A DNA stretch of 64,000 bases from JADJPO01 sp963828555. GTDB lineage: Bacteria > Actinomycetota > Actinomycetes > Actinomycetales > Kineosporiaceae. The translations under genes and the position numbers were made by a program. This document shows, piece after piece, positions 44,237 through 53,434 of this stretch. The stretch's first letter is position 1; each line of letters starts with the position of its first letter. The notes beneath the pieces were generated by a model that was not told the DNA's origin, searched no databases, and worked only from the letters and a program-made list of their open reading frames with translations. The DNA lies in NCBI GenBank assembly GCA_963828555.1, contig CAWHEL010000002.1, positions 1,885,464 to 1,949,463 of the forward strand. The letters run 5' to 3'.

Positions 44237-44836
44237 TCAGCGTGCGGCGGGCTCCACGGCGGCCAGCTTCGACCAGGTGCGCAGGGCGTGTTCGACGACG
44301 GCGATCAGGGCCTGCTTCGCCGATTCCTTGTCCCGGGCGTCACACACGATGACCGGGGTCTCCTCGCTCAGCTGCAGGGCCTCGCGCACCGCTTCCGGGG
44401 CGTGCGGCATCGCGCCGTCGAAAGCGTTGATCGCCACCACGAAAGGCAGCTTGCGGGCCTCGAAGAAGTCGATCGGGCCGAAGCAGTCCTCGAGCCGGCG
44501 GGTGTCGACCAGCACGATCGCGCCGATGGCGCCACGGACCAGGTCGTCCCACATGAACCAGAACCGGTTCTGCCCTGGGGAGCCGAACAGGTACAGGACC
44601 AGTTGGTCGTCGATCGAGATCCGGCCGAAGTCCATCGCCACCGTAGTGGTGGTCTTGTGCGGTGTGGCCGACAGGTCGTCGACCGCACTGCTGGCCGCCG
44701 TCATCACGGCCTCGGTGCGCAGGGGGACGATCTCGGAGACAGCGCCCACGAAGGTCGTCTTGCCGGCCCCGAATCCACCAGAGATGACGATCTTGGTCGA
44801 GCGGGTCGGCCGCGCGTCAGAGCCGCTGAAGGCCAC
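44237..44836 (-). CDS. cvnD: Conservon Ras-like GTPase, CvnD type
   Basis: 199 aa. P-loop GGFGAGKTTF, switch II GSPGQNRFWF and NAFDG in place of NKxD are typical of the MglA-like Ras-family proteins of actinobacterial conservons. GTG 44836 lies 20 bp inside the cvnC end. It should act as the nucleotide switch downstream of the sensor CvnA. Confidence 0.88.
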   Translation of the reverse strand: MAFSGSDARPTRSTKIVISGGFGAGKTTFVGAVSEIVPLRTEAVMTAASSAVDDLSATPHKTTTTVAMDFGRISIDDQLVLYLFGSPGQNRFWFMWDDLVRGAIGAIVLVDTRRLEDCFGPIDFFEARKLPFVVAINAFDGAMPHAPEAVREALQLSEETPVIVCDARDKESAKQALIAVVEHALRTWSKLAAVEPAAR

Positions 44837-45566
44837 TGAGTACTCTCCTCAGGAAGTCGGGGTCACGTTCGTCGCCCTCGGCGGCAGAGGTCTTCATGAC
44901 CTCGACCAATCCCAGGTCGACCATGTCAGCGATGATCACGCGGGCCACCCCGAGCGGGACCGCCAGCCGGGCGGCGATCTCGGCCACGGAGACCGTTCCG
45001 CTGCACAGCTCGATGATGGTCGTGTGCTCGGGGGTGAGCCACGGGCTGGTTGAGGCTTCCTTGCCGCTCAGCGTTGTGCGTACCAACGCCTCGAGGTCGA
45101 GGTCGCGGACCGGCTTCGTACGGCCGCCGGTGCGTGCGTAGGGCCTCACCAGCGACGGTGAGGCCATCAGGTCGATGGTGACGTCCTCGGGGTCACCACC
45201 GGGCGCCCAGACGGTCGCCACGGCGTCCTGGTGGCGCGCACGCTCGGCCTCCTGCCGGGCGACGGCCATCCAATCCGACTCCGCGATCGAGGTCGGTTGG
45301 GTGGTCGCCGGAGCCGAACCCGACGACAGTGCCGTCGTCGGGTCGGTCTGGAGCGCGCTCGCAGCCGTCACGGGGTCGATCGAGCCCGTCTCCGCGGATG
45401 CCGCCTGGCCGTCCGGCGCCGTGGGTAACCAACCTGTGGCCGATACCTCGCTGCCGCGGGAGGTCCGCCGCCAGACGTTCTCGCCGCTGGTGCGGTGCAC
45501 CCGCCGGTTGCGGGGGACGGGACCCGAGGGCGGATCGGTGCCGCCCGGGCGATCCTCGGTGGCCAT
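44817..45566 (-). CDS. cvnC: Conservon DUF742 protein, CvnC type
   Basis: 249 aa. The last 120 residues (SLVRPYARTGGRTKPVRDLD onward) are the DUF742 winged-helix-like domain; the first 120 are disordered, Thr/Ser/Ala-rich and unusually long compared with typical CvnC proteins (about 125 aa). ATG 45566. Confidence 0.85.
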   Translation of the reverse strand: MATEDRPGGTDPPSGPVPRNRRVHRTSGENVWRRTSRGSEVSATGWLPTAPDGQAASAETGSIDPVTAASALQTDPTTALSSGSAPATTQPTSIAESDWMAVARQEAERARHQDAVATVWAPGGDPEDVTIDLMASPSLVRPYARTGGRTKPVRDLDLEALVRTTLSGKEASTSPWLTPEHTTIIELCSGTVSVAEIAARLAVPLGVARVIIADMVDLGLVEVMKTSAAEGDERDPDFLRRVLSGLQRL

Positions 45567-45585
45567 ATGCCGTCGACCCCGATCC

Positions 45586-46005
45586 TCAGGCCGGTCCGGA
45601 CCAGCTGGAGCCGGCCTGGCGGAGTTCGGGGGACAGGTGGTCGCCCACCCGGTCCACGAGCATGGTCATCTCGTAGCCCACCAGGCCGATGTCCGACGTC
45701 GGCGAGGCCAGCACGGCCAGCCAGGAGCCGTCCGAGATCGCCATCAGCAGCAGGAAGCCACCCTGCATCTCGACCACGGTTTGGACGACGGACCCAGCCG
45801 AGAAGCACAGCGCGGCGCCGTTGGTGAGGCTGCCCAGACCGGAGGCCACGGCGGACAGCTGGTCGGCACGGTCCCGGGGCAGACCGGCCGAACTGGCCAT
45901 CAGCAGGCCATCGGCGGAGACCACCGCGGCGTGGGCCACGCCGGGCACCCGTTGGGTGAACCCGTCGACCAGCCAGCCGACGTCGGCTCCCGTCCCTACA
46001 GTCAC
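45586..46005 (-). CDS. cvnB: Conservon roadblock/LC7 protein, CvnB type
   Basis: 139 aa roadblock/LC7 fold: VDGFTQRVPGVAHAAVVSAD and LLMASSAGLPRDRADQLSAV. GTG 46005 has AAGGAGGAG 4 nt upstream and overlaps the cvnA stop (GTGA). MglB-like GTPase-interacting partner of CvnD. Confidence 0.87.
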   Translation of the reverse strand: MTVGTGADVGWLVDGFTQRVPGVAHAAVVSADGLLMASSAGLPRDRADQLSAVASGLGSLTNGAALCFSAGSVVQTVVEMQGGFLLLMAISDGSWLAVLASPTSDIGLVGYEMTMLVDRVGDHLSPELRQAGSSWSGPA

Positions 46006-49000
46006 TGGTCTCCTCCTTGACGGCCGGCGCCCTGCCCGGCCTCGGTTCCCCCGTGGAACATCCCGCTTGAATCCGGCTCGGGCGGGAGATGGCGGGCCCG
46101 CCGGGCCGAGCTGAGACCTCGCTGGTAGCTGCCCAACCGCCCCCGAACCGACTCGGCATCGGTGCGCCGTGCCGGCGGTGTGGGTGCGGCGGTGGGGGCT
46201 CCGGCGGCTGCCGCGGCCGACGGCAGCAGGTTGGCCCCCGGACGACGCCGGGGCAACCCGGCCGAGGTTGCTCCGGCGGTCTCGGGAGCTGCGGCGGCGC
46301 GCATGTTGGTGGCGATCCAACGCTGGTCGCCCAGGCTGGCCCACCGGTTGCCGGTGCCGGGCCCCGATGCGGCAGGTACGCCGAACGGCGCCATCCCGCC
46401 CGCCGGGGCGGACGGCGCGGGGGCCGGTGCAGTGCCCGTGGGCCGCAGTCCGGCGCTTTCGCGCAGATCGATCACCTGGGCCGGTTCGGCGGGGCGCCCG
46501 GCGACGGAGGCTGCCCGGTCGTCGGAGAACCAGACCGAGATCGAGTCGAAGATGGGTGTCTGGGCCCGTTCCGGTTGCCCGGAGACGGTACCGATCATGG
46601 GAGCGTTCGGGTCTGCGGGCTGGTAGCGCCCGGTGGACGCCGCTGCGGCCGCCCGGGCCTCCAGCTCGAACGGCGACGGAGCGCCCTCGGAGTCTGCCGG
46701 AGCCGGAGCCGCCGGAGCGGCAGCCGGGAGCGGCGCCGCCACGGTGGGAGCGGCCGGGGCGGCCGGGGTGGTGGCAGCCGGCTTCGGCCTGGTGGGCAGC
46801 GCCGGTGGTGCGGTCGGGGCCTTCGCCGCGGCGTCGGGAACGGGGGCCTGCGCGGTGGCGTCAGCGGCTGCGGGGAGTGTGCTTTCGGCTGGCGTGGCGG
46901 TGGCCGCGGAGAACAGCCCGCTCTTCGGGGCGGACGTCGGCGGGCGCGACCGTGCCGAGGCGGCAGCAGCGATGGCGGTCGCCGCCGAAGGGCCGATAGC
47001 CGGTCCGCCGCCGGGCTGGCCCGGGGCACGCACCGGCAGCGGACGGGCGCCGGGCCGGCGGCCGGGAACTGCCGTCGGCATCTCGTGGCCCTCGGTCCGC
47101 CGGGCGAGCGGGGGCTCGAACGGGCCGGGGCTCCCCGGGGTGGTTCCCGGTGCCGAGAACGGCGCGGGCGTGGTGAACGGGGTGCGAGCCCGTCCGCTGG
47201 TTCCGGGCTCACGCCGCGGCAGCTCGGTGTCGGTGGCGGGTGCGGGCGCGCCGTTGCGGCTGGGCTGGCCGGAGCGCTCGGTCCACGGCGGGGGCGACAG
47301 GAACGGGGACGCCGCCTCCGTCGCGCTGTCGCCGGGCGCTCCACCAGGGGTGTTCCGGCCGGTCGGAGGCTCGGGCATACGCCCTGCGAGTGGATTGCCG
47401 GCCAGCGCCGCCCCGGGGCGGCGCGAGGGCAGAGCCGGAGCGCCGCTGCCTGCCGCAGCGCCGGCGACCGCGCCGGGGGCCGTGCCGGCTACTGCGGGGG
47501 TCGCCGAGTGCGTCGGCGCAGCCGGGGCGACCGGTGGGCCGCTCGGGCGCGAGCGCGGGCTCTTGGTCCGGGCGCTCGGGCGGGTGACCCCACCCATGGG
47601 GGTGGCCGTGCCGCCGTGCTGGGCGGGCAGCCGTGGAGCCTCACCCACGGGGATGGCTGGAGCCGCAGGAACAGTATCGAGCGGGCCGGTGGGGGCACCG
47701 AGCACCTGCGCCTTGGGCACCGTGACCTCGGCCACGGTGCCGGCGGCCTGCGCCCGCGCAGCGAGGCGGACGCCGAAGCCGCCGCGCTGGGCGAGCCGGG
47801 CAACCACGTACAGACCCATCCGGGAGGGAACCTGGCTGTCGATCGTTCCCGGCATTGCGAGCCGGGCGTTCAGGTCGGCCAGTTCCGCCGGCGGGATGCC
47901 GACGCCGGAGTCGGTGACCTCCAGGCGCAGCCCGCCCTCGTGGGTGTAGGCGGCGGCGAGCACGATCGGGCTGGTCGGCGGGGAGTACATCGCCGCGTTG
48001 TCCAGCAGCTCCGCCACCAGGTGGATCAGCCCGCCGGCCGAGGCTCCGGCCACCGAGGCGCCGCTGAGCGGCTGCAGCCGGACCCGCTCGTACTGCTCCA
48101 TCTCGGAGGTGGCGGCGCGGAACACGTCCGCGATCGCCACCGGCGCCGAGCTGCGGGTACGCACCGCCGAGCCGGCGAGGACCAGGAGGTTGTCGTTGTA
48201 GCGGCGCATCCGGGCGGCAAGGTGGTCGAGCCGGAACAGGTTGCGCAGCTGCTCGGGGTCCTCCTCGGTGCTCTCCAGTTCGTCGATGATGGCGAGCTGC
48301 TTCTCGACCATGGACTGGCTGCGCCTGGACATGCTGACGAAGGCCTCGTCCAGGGACTGGCGCAGCCGCACCTGGGAGGTGGCCAGCCGGATCGCCTCAC
48401 CGGTCAGCCCGTCCAGCGCCTGGGCCACCTCGCGGGTCTCCGGCCCCACCTTCGCCTCGATCGGCAGCACGGGCGGGACAGCGACGACGGCCTCGGGGCC
48501 CTCGCGCTCGATCTGGCGGACGGCGGCAGGCAGTCGCACCGTGGCGGCGTCGACGGCGCCGCTGCGCAGGCGTCGCATCGGCACCGTGATGGTGCGGGCA
48601 AGGGAGGAGACCAGCAGGCTGATCAGGATCATGCTGGCCAGGGCCAGGCCACCGAGGAAGAGCAGGCGCCACAGGGCCGCGCCCTGGTCGTCGGTGGTCT
48701 GCTGCTGCAGGTCTGTGGCGCTGGAGGCCACCAGGTTGTTCAGCATGTCCAGGCGCTTGCCGGCCACGGAGGAGAAGGCCAGCGCGTCGCGGTCGGACTG
48801 AGCACTGCCCGAGCCCTCGCGGGCGATGTTGATGCCGATGGTCCGTGCCGAGGCGATGGCTGCGTCCTGCGCCCGGACGGCGTTGATCCGGGAGCGCTGG
48901 GTGTCGTCGGCGCGGCTGTAGGCCAGGTCGAGCAGGGCGTCCTGACCGGCGGCGGCCTGGGCGATCTCGTTCACCTTCGCCGTGTTGGCCCGGTTCTCCT

Positions 49001-49688
49001 GCAGGGCGGTGGTGAGCAGCACCAGTTCCTGCGAGGAGCGCGAGGCAGTGCCGCTGACGGCGGCGAGCACCGCAGCGCCGTCCACGGCCCGCGGGTTCGG
49101 GGTGTGCGTGCGCAGCTCGGCGGAGACCACGGTGGTGAGGTCGCGGACCGGCTGGAAGTTCACGTCGAAGCCCTGGGCCACCGTGGCCAGTTGCAGGCCG
49201 TTCGAGTCGGCGATCGTGCGCAACTGGGGCAGGTTCTGCTGGATGTTGCGCACCTCGGTGGCCCGGCGGGCGACGAGGGGCGACCAGCCGCCGTCCGGAG
49301 CGACCGCAATCTTGCTGATCAGTGCTGCGAGAGCGGCGTCCGTGGCTTTGCGTCGTGCCGGCAGGTCCTGGGTGGCCTTGGCGCTCTTCAGGCGTGAGGC
49401 CAGCGTCTGCTGGAGCTCGGTGTCGGCGACCGTGGTGAGGGCGTTGGCCGAGATCATCATGTCGGCGTCGATCTGGGCCCGGCTGGCCTGTTTCCAGGTG
49501 CCGTAGGACTGCGACACGAGGAAGCCGACCAGCCCGATCATCAAGGCGGTCGGCAGGGCCACCAGGGCGGCCAGCTTGCGCCGGATCGGCCAGCCGGCGA
49601 CGCCTCCGGCCGCGCGGCCGCGGCGGGTTGCCTCGGAGGGGTCGGCCGGGGTCGGGTGCTCGGCAAGTGCCGAACCGTGACGGGCCAC
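46002..49688 (-). CDS. cvnA: Conservon nitrate-sensor-like histidine kinase, CvnA type
   Basis: 1228 aa. Two membrane helices (about 37-60 and near 350) flank an extracytoplasmic NIT-like four-helix domain; then a HAMP-like linker, a dimerisation region with FRLDHLAARMRRYNDN and an HATPase (HLVAELLDNAAMYSPP, VTDSGVGIP, RMGLYVVARLAQR). From about residue 690 the protein is a 540-residue Pro/Ala/Thr-rich low-complexity tail that ends in RRGLSSARRARH. GTG 49688 has AGGAGG 5 nt upstream. The first gene of cvnABCD, an operon that couples a sensor kinase to a small GTPase. Confidence 0.9.
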   Translation of the reverse strand: MARHGSALAEHPTPADPSEATRRGRAAGGVAGWPIRRKLAALVALPTALMIGLVGFLVSQSYGTWKQASRAQIDADMMISANALTTVADTELQQTLASRLKSAKATQDLPARRKATDAALAALISKIAVAPDGGWSPLVARRATEVRNIQQNLPQLRTIADSNGLQLATVAQGFDVNFQPVRDLTTVVSAELRTHTPNPRAVDGAAVLAAVSGTASRSSQELVLLTTALQENRANTAKVNEIAQAAAGQDALLDLAYSRADDTQRSRINAVRAQDAAIASARTIGINIAREGSGSAQSDRDALAFSSVAGKRLDMLNNLVASSATDLQQQTTDDQGAALWRLLFLGGLALASMILISLLVSSLARTITVPMRRLRSGAVDAATVRLPAAVRQIEREGPEAVVAVPPVLPIEAKVGPETREVAQALDGLTGEAIRLATSQVRLRQSLDEAFVSMSRRSQSMVEKQLAIIDELESTEEDPEQLRNLFRLDHLAARMRRYNDNLLVLAGSAVRTRSSAPVAIADVFRAATSEMEQYERVRLQPLSGASVAGASAGGLIHLVAELLDNAAMYSPPTSPIVLAAAYTHEGGLRLEVTDSGVGIPPAELADLNARLAMPGTIDSQVPSRMGLYVVARLAQRGGFGVRLAARAQAAGTVAEVTVPKAQVLGAPTGPLDTVPAAPAIPVGEAPRLPAQHGGTATPMGGVTRPSARTKSPRSRPSGPPVAPAAPTHSATPAVAGTAPGAVAGAAAGSGAPALPSRRPGAALAGNPLAGRMPEPPTGRNTPGGAPGDSATEAASPFLSPPPWTERSGQPSRNGAPAPATDTELPRREPGTSGRARTPFTTPAPFSAPGTTPGSPGPFEPPLARRTEGHEMPTAVPGRRPGARPLPVRAPGQPGGGPAIGPSAATAIAAAASARSRPPTSAPKSGLFSAATATPAESTLPAAADATAQAPVPDAAAKAPTAPPALPTRPKPAATTPAAPAAPTVAAPLPAAAPAAPAPADSEGAPSPFELEARAAAAASTGRYQPADPNAPMIGTVSGQPERAQTPIFDSISVWFSDDRAASVAGRPAEPAQVIDLRESAGLRPTGTAPAPAPSAPAGGMAPFGVPAASGPGTGNRWASLGDQRWIATNMRAAAAPETAGATSAGLPRRRPGANLLPSAAAAAGAPTAAPTPPARRTDAESVRGRLGSYQRGLSSARRARHLPPEPDSSGMFHGGTEAGQGAGRQGGDQ

Positions 49689-50121
49689 CGGATCCTCCTG
49701 AGCGTGCGAGCGTCGTCTGACGATTCCTGGCGGGCCCGCAGAGCGCTCGACGCCGTGGTTGTGCTCCGGGACCCCGAGGGCGCCAGGATCGAAGTTGATG
49801 GTGTCAGACCTGTGAGGCACGACGCTACGTGGCGGGAGGCTCCGGCGACACCTCCTGCGGCTAATAGTGCCGCGAATCGCTCCCTACTCCTACGTTGGGT
49901 AAACATCGACTACTCTGGGTTAGGCTATCTATCAGGTCATGGGACCTTTCGTCGTGGCGAATACCACGGTGGTGATGACGGCCCGCGTACCGTTCCGTGA
50001 CGTTTGCGGGTTACGGTCATGGCGTTCTGCGTTCGTCCCGCTACCCTTCGACCTCGTTTGAGGCGTCGATTGCCGCACGTCCCGCTCGATCGCCGTCGAG
50101 CTTCTTTCGGAAAGGCACAGC
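49689..50121. other. Divergent promoter region of cvnA and topA
   Basis: 433 bp with no gene of its own. An AT-richer island at about 49860-49935 contains TAGGCT (49921-49926) and TACTCT (49911-49916) and likely contains one or both promoters. The topA GTG at 50122 has GGAAAGG 6 nt upstream. Confidence 0.45.
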
Positions 50122-52920
50122 GTGGCCACCAGTAAGGCCTCCACTCCTCCTCGCCGCCTCGTCATCGTCGAGTCGCCGGCCAAGGCGCGCACCATCGCGG
50201 GCTACCTCGGCCCCGACTTCGAGGTCGAGGCCAGCGTGGGCCACATCCGTGACCTGCCGCAGCCCAGTGAGCTGCCGGCCGACATGAAGAAGGGCCCGTA
50301 CGGGAAGTTCGCGGTCGACGTCGACAACGGCTTCGACGCCTACTACGTGGTGGATGCCGACAAGAAGAGAAAGGTCTCCGAGCTCAAGAAGGCGCTCAAG
50401 GGAGCGGACGAGCTCTTCCTGGCCACGGACGAGGACCGTGAGGGCGAGGCGATCGCCTGGCATCTGCTCGAGGTGCTCGCCCCGACCGTGCCGGTGCGCC
50501 GGATGGTGTTCCACGAGATCACCCGGGAGGCGATCCAGCGCGCCCTGCAGGACACCCGCGAACTGGACGAGCGCCTCGTCGACGCCCAGGAGACCCGGCG
50601 GATCCTGGACCGGCTCTACGGCTACGAGGTCTCCCCGGTGCTGTGGCGCAAGGTCCGGGCGGGTCTGTCGGCGGGCCGGGTGCAGTCCGTGGCCACCCGG
50701 CTGGTGGTCGAGCGCGAACGCGAGCGGATGGCCTTCCGGTCCGCCTCCTACTGGGACGTGTCGGGCACCTTCGCCCCCGAGCAGGCCGACACCGCGGACG
50801 GCGGGCGCGGGCAGTCCTTCGATGCCCGCTTGGTCGCCCTGGACGGAACCCGGGTCGTCGCCGGGCGTGACTTCGACGACACCGGCCGGCTCACGCCGTC
50901 CGCCGTGTCGGCCGGGGCAATGCAGCTGGACGGCGCGCAGGCGCAGTCGCTGGTCGATGCCCTGGCCGACGCCGGGGTGCGGGTGCGCTCTGTCGAGGAG
51001 AAGCCCTATACGCGGCGTCCGGCCGCGCCGTTCACCACCTCGACGCTGCAGCAGGAGGCCAGCCGCAAGCTGCGCTTCTCCTCCCGGCAGACCATGCGGG
51101 TGGCGCAGGGGCTCTACGAGAACGGCTACATCACCTACATGCGCACCGACTCGGTGGTCCTGTCCACCCAGGCGGTGACCGCGGCCCGTCGTCAGGCGGC
51201 AGAGCTCTACGGGCCCGAGTACGTGCCGGACCGGCCGCGGGTCTACACCGGCAAGGCCAAGAACGCCCAGGAGGCCCACGAGGCGATCCGCCCGTCCGGG
51301 GACTCCTTCCGCACCCCGGCGCAGGTGGCCGGGGAGCTGCGCGGCGACGAGTTCCGCCTTTACGAGCTGATCTGGAAGCGCACGGTGGCCTCGCAGATGG
51401 CCGATGCCCGCGGCTCCACGGCGTCGGTGCGGCTGGTCGCCACGGCCCCCGGCGAGGGGGTGGCGATCGGCGACCAGCGCGTGCGCGACGCCGAGTTCGC
51501 CGCGTCCGGAACGGTGATCACCTTCCGTGGCTTCCTGGCCGCCTACGAGGAGGGCCGGGACGAGGAGCGGCACCGCGCGGCCGGCGAGGCTGCCGAGCGG
51601 CGGCTGCCCGAACTGGCGGTGGGCGACGGGTTGACCGCCCTCGAGCTGGAGGCGGCCGGGCACGAGACCACGCCGCCGCCGCGCTACACCGAGGCCAGTC
51701 TGGTCAAGGCGCTGGAGGAGCGCGGCATCGGCCGGCCCTCGACCTACGCGGCCACGATCAGCACCATCCAGGACCGGGGCTACGTGACCGGCAAGGGGTC
51801 GGCGCTGGTGCCGACCTGGCTGGCCTTCGCGGTGATCCGGCTGCTGGAGGAGCACTTCGGCCGCCTGGTCGACTACGACTTCACCGCGGCGATGGAGGCG
51901 GACCTGGACCGGATCGCCTCCGGCCAGGAGCAGCGGGTGGCTTGGCTGTCGCGGTTCTACTTCGGTGACGGCCAGTCGTCGGGGCATCACGACGGCGGGT
52001 TGAAGCCGCTGGTGGACAACCTCGGCGACATCGACGCCCGGGACATCAACACGGTGCAGCTGGGCGAGGGGATCGTGCTCCGGGTAGGCCGGTACGGGCC
52101 CTACTTGGAGGCACCGGGCGAGGGTACCGAGGTGCAGCGGGCCAGCGTGCCGGACGACGTCGCGCCGGACGAGCTGACCGTGGAGAGGGCGCGCGAGCTG
52201 CTCGCCACCCAGGGCGACGGCGACCGGGAGCTGGGCACGGACCCGGCCACCGGGCGCATGGTGGTGGCGCGCTCGGGGCGGTACGGCCCCTATGTGACCG
52301 AGGTGCTGGAGGAGGACGCCCCCAAGTCGGCCAAGCCGCGTACCGGCAGCCTGTTCGCCTCAATGCAGCTGCAGACCGTGACCCTGGACGACGCGCTGCG
52401 GCTGCTCTCGCTGCCTCGCCTGGTCGGGGCCGACCCGGCCAGCGGTGAGGAGATCACCGCCCAGAACGGGCGGTACGGGCCGTACCTGAAGAAGGGCACC
52501 GACTCGCGGTCGCTGACCGGCGACGATCAGATCTTCGAGATCACCCTGGACGAGGCGCTGGTCATCTACGCCCAGCCCAAGCAGCGGGGCCGGGCGGCGG
52601 CCGCCCCGCCGCTGCGCGAGCTGGGGGCCGACCCGGTCAGCGGCGGGCCGGTGGTGGTCAAGGACGGCCGGTTCGGGCCCTATGTGACCGACGGAACCTC
52701 CAACGCCACCCTGCGCAAGGGCGACGACGTTGAGACCATCACCCTGGCGCGCGCGGCCGAGTTGCTGGCCGACAAGCGTGCTCGCGGCCCGGTGAAGCGC
52801 ACCGCGAAGAAGACCACCGCGCGCAAGACCGCAGCCAAGAAGACCACCGCGAAGACGACTGCCAAGAAGACGCCGGCGAAGAAGGCGGCCAAGAAGACGG
52901 CCGCCAAGAAGATCTCCTGA
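50122..52920 (+). CDS. topA: DNA topoisomerase I
   Basis: 932 aa type IA topoisomerase. The TOPRIM domain has the DREGEAIAWHL acidic motif. The catalytic Tyr339 is in YITYMRTDS. Four C-terminal repeats with G(R/F)YGPY signatures (LRVGRYGPYLEAP, RSGRYGPYVTEV, QNGRYGPYLKKG, KDGRFGPYVTDG) replace zinc fingers, and the tail is a Lys/Ala-rich stretch (about 894-932) known in actinobacteria to support processivity. Adjacent tmk and holB are the usual neighbours. A 72-nt repeat element follows 4 nt after the stop. Confidence 0.97.
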   Translation: MATSKASTPPRRLVIVESPAKARTIAGYLGPDFEVEASVGHIRDLPQPSELPADMKKGPYGKFAVDVDNGFDAYYVVDADKKRKVSELKKALKGADELFLATDEDREGEAIAWHLLEVLAPTVPVRRMVFHEITREAIQRALQDTRELDERLVDAQETRRILDRLYGYEVSPVLWRKVRAGLSAGRVQSVATRLVVERERERMAFRSASYWDVSGTFAPEQADTADGGRGQSFDARLVALDGTRVVAGRDFDDTGRLTPSAVSAGAMQLDGAQAQSLVDALADAGVRVRSVEEKPYTRRPAAPFTTSTLQQEASRKLRFSSRQTMRVAQGLYENGYITYMRTDSVVLSTQAVTAARRQAAELYGPEYVPDRPRVYTGKAKNAQEAHEAIRPSGDSFRTPAQVAGELRGDEFRLYELIWKRTVASQMADARGSTASVRLVATAPGEGVAIGDQRVRDAEFAASGTVITFRGFLAAYEEGRDEERHRAAGEAAERRLPELAVGDGLTALELEAAGHETTPPPRYTEASLVKALEERGIGRPSTYAATISTIQDRGYVTGKGSALVPTWLAFAVIRLLEEHFGRLVDYDFTAAMEADLDRIASGQEQRVAWLSRFYFGDGQSSGHHDGGLKPLVDNLGDIDARDINTVQLGEGIVLRVGRYGPYLEAPGEGTEVQRASVPDDVAPDELTVERARELLATQGDGDRELGTDPATGRMVVARSGRYGPYVTEVLEEDAPKSAKPRTGSLFASMQLQTVTLDDALRLLSLPRLVGADPASGEEITAQNGRYGPYLKKGTDSRSLTGDDQIFEITLDEALVIYAQPKQRGRAAAAPPLRELGADPVSGGPVVVKDGRFGPYVTDGTSNATLRKGDDVETITLARAAELLADKRARGPVKRTAKKTTARKTAAKKTTAKTTAKKTPAKKAAKKTAAKKIS

Positions 52921-52924
52921 ACCT

Positions 52925-53007
52925 GCTCGTGCTCCGCCGGTGTACATACCGACGCCCGAAATATGCTCAATGTCGTAGGCCTCCATGTGCCCCTGCGGAG
53001 CATGAGC
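52925..53007. repeat. Intergenic inverted-repeat element, copy 4 (83-nt variant)
   Basis: From GCTCGTGCTCCGCCGGTG to GCGGAGCATGAGC; 19 of 24 arm positions pair. It is 11 nt longer than the other three in the interior. It begins 4 nt after the topA stop. Confidence 0.8.
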
Positions 53008-53074
53008 AAGTGTGGGCCATCGGTGGGGCGCGGGGTTACCGTGGAGGGGTCGCGGTGAGCGGGTGGGGGTGACG

Positions 53075-53380
53075 ATGCCCATGTGGTCGGAGAAGGTGGC
53101 CGAGTCGCTGCGCCGTGTGCGCCGTCCGGATGTCGATCCGTTCTCGGCTCTCGAGGTGCAGTTCGCCCTCGCCCGGGTGGAGAGCCTGATCGCGGCGGTG
53201 CTCTCCGACACCTCCAGGTTCGCCCGCGGTCACCACCTCCAGGCCGCTCGGCTGGCCCACGACCACCTGCTGAACGAGGCCTGCCGGCTGGCCGGGATCA
53301 CCGATCTGCCGGACGACGACGCCGGTCTGCGCCGCATGATGGCCGAGGTCGAGCTGCGCAATCGCGGCTGGAGCTGGTAG
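53075..53380 (+). CDS. Small helical protein of unknown function
   Basis: 101 aa from ATG 53075 (ATG 53081 and GTG 53069 are alternatives; GGTGGGGGT lies upstream of them). No membrane segment or cysteine cluster; helical with a C-terminal ELRNRGWSW. A -10-like TACCGT lies at 53037-53042. Located between topA and MFS-tmk. I do not recognise the family. Confidence 0.65.
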   Translation: MPMWSEKVAESLRRVRRPDVDPFSALEVQFALARVESLIAAVLSDTSRFARGHHLQAARLAHDHLLNEACRLAGITDLPDDDAGLRRMMAEVELRNRGWSW

Positions 53381-53422
53381 TTCCTCCCGGCCGGAGGGCC
53401 GCGCGACCAGGCCCGGCGCGGT

Positions 53423-53428
53423 TACCCT
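53423..53428 (+). promoter_or_regulatory. -10 element TACCCT for leaderless MFS-tmk gene
   Basis: TACCCT, 6 nt, then GTG 53435. No ribosome-binding site present. Confidence 0.6.
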
Positions 53429-53434
53429 GAGCCG

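Noticed and set aside
46089..49397. Long + strand ORF (1102 codons) opposite cvnA
   Set aside because: Low-complexity Arg/Gly mirror of the kinase and its Pro/Ala tail, no domain.
50041..51990. 649-codon minus-strand ORF opposite topA
   Set aside because: Shadow of the topA reading frame, no recognisable motif.
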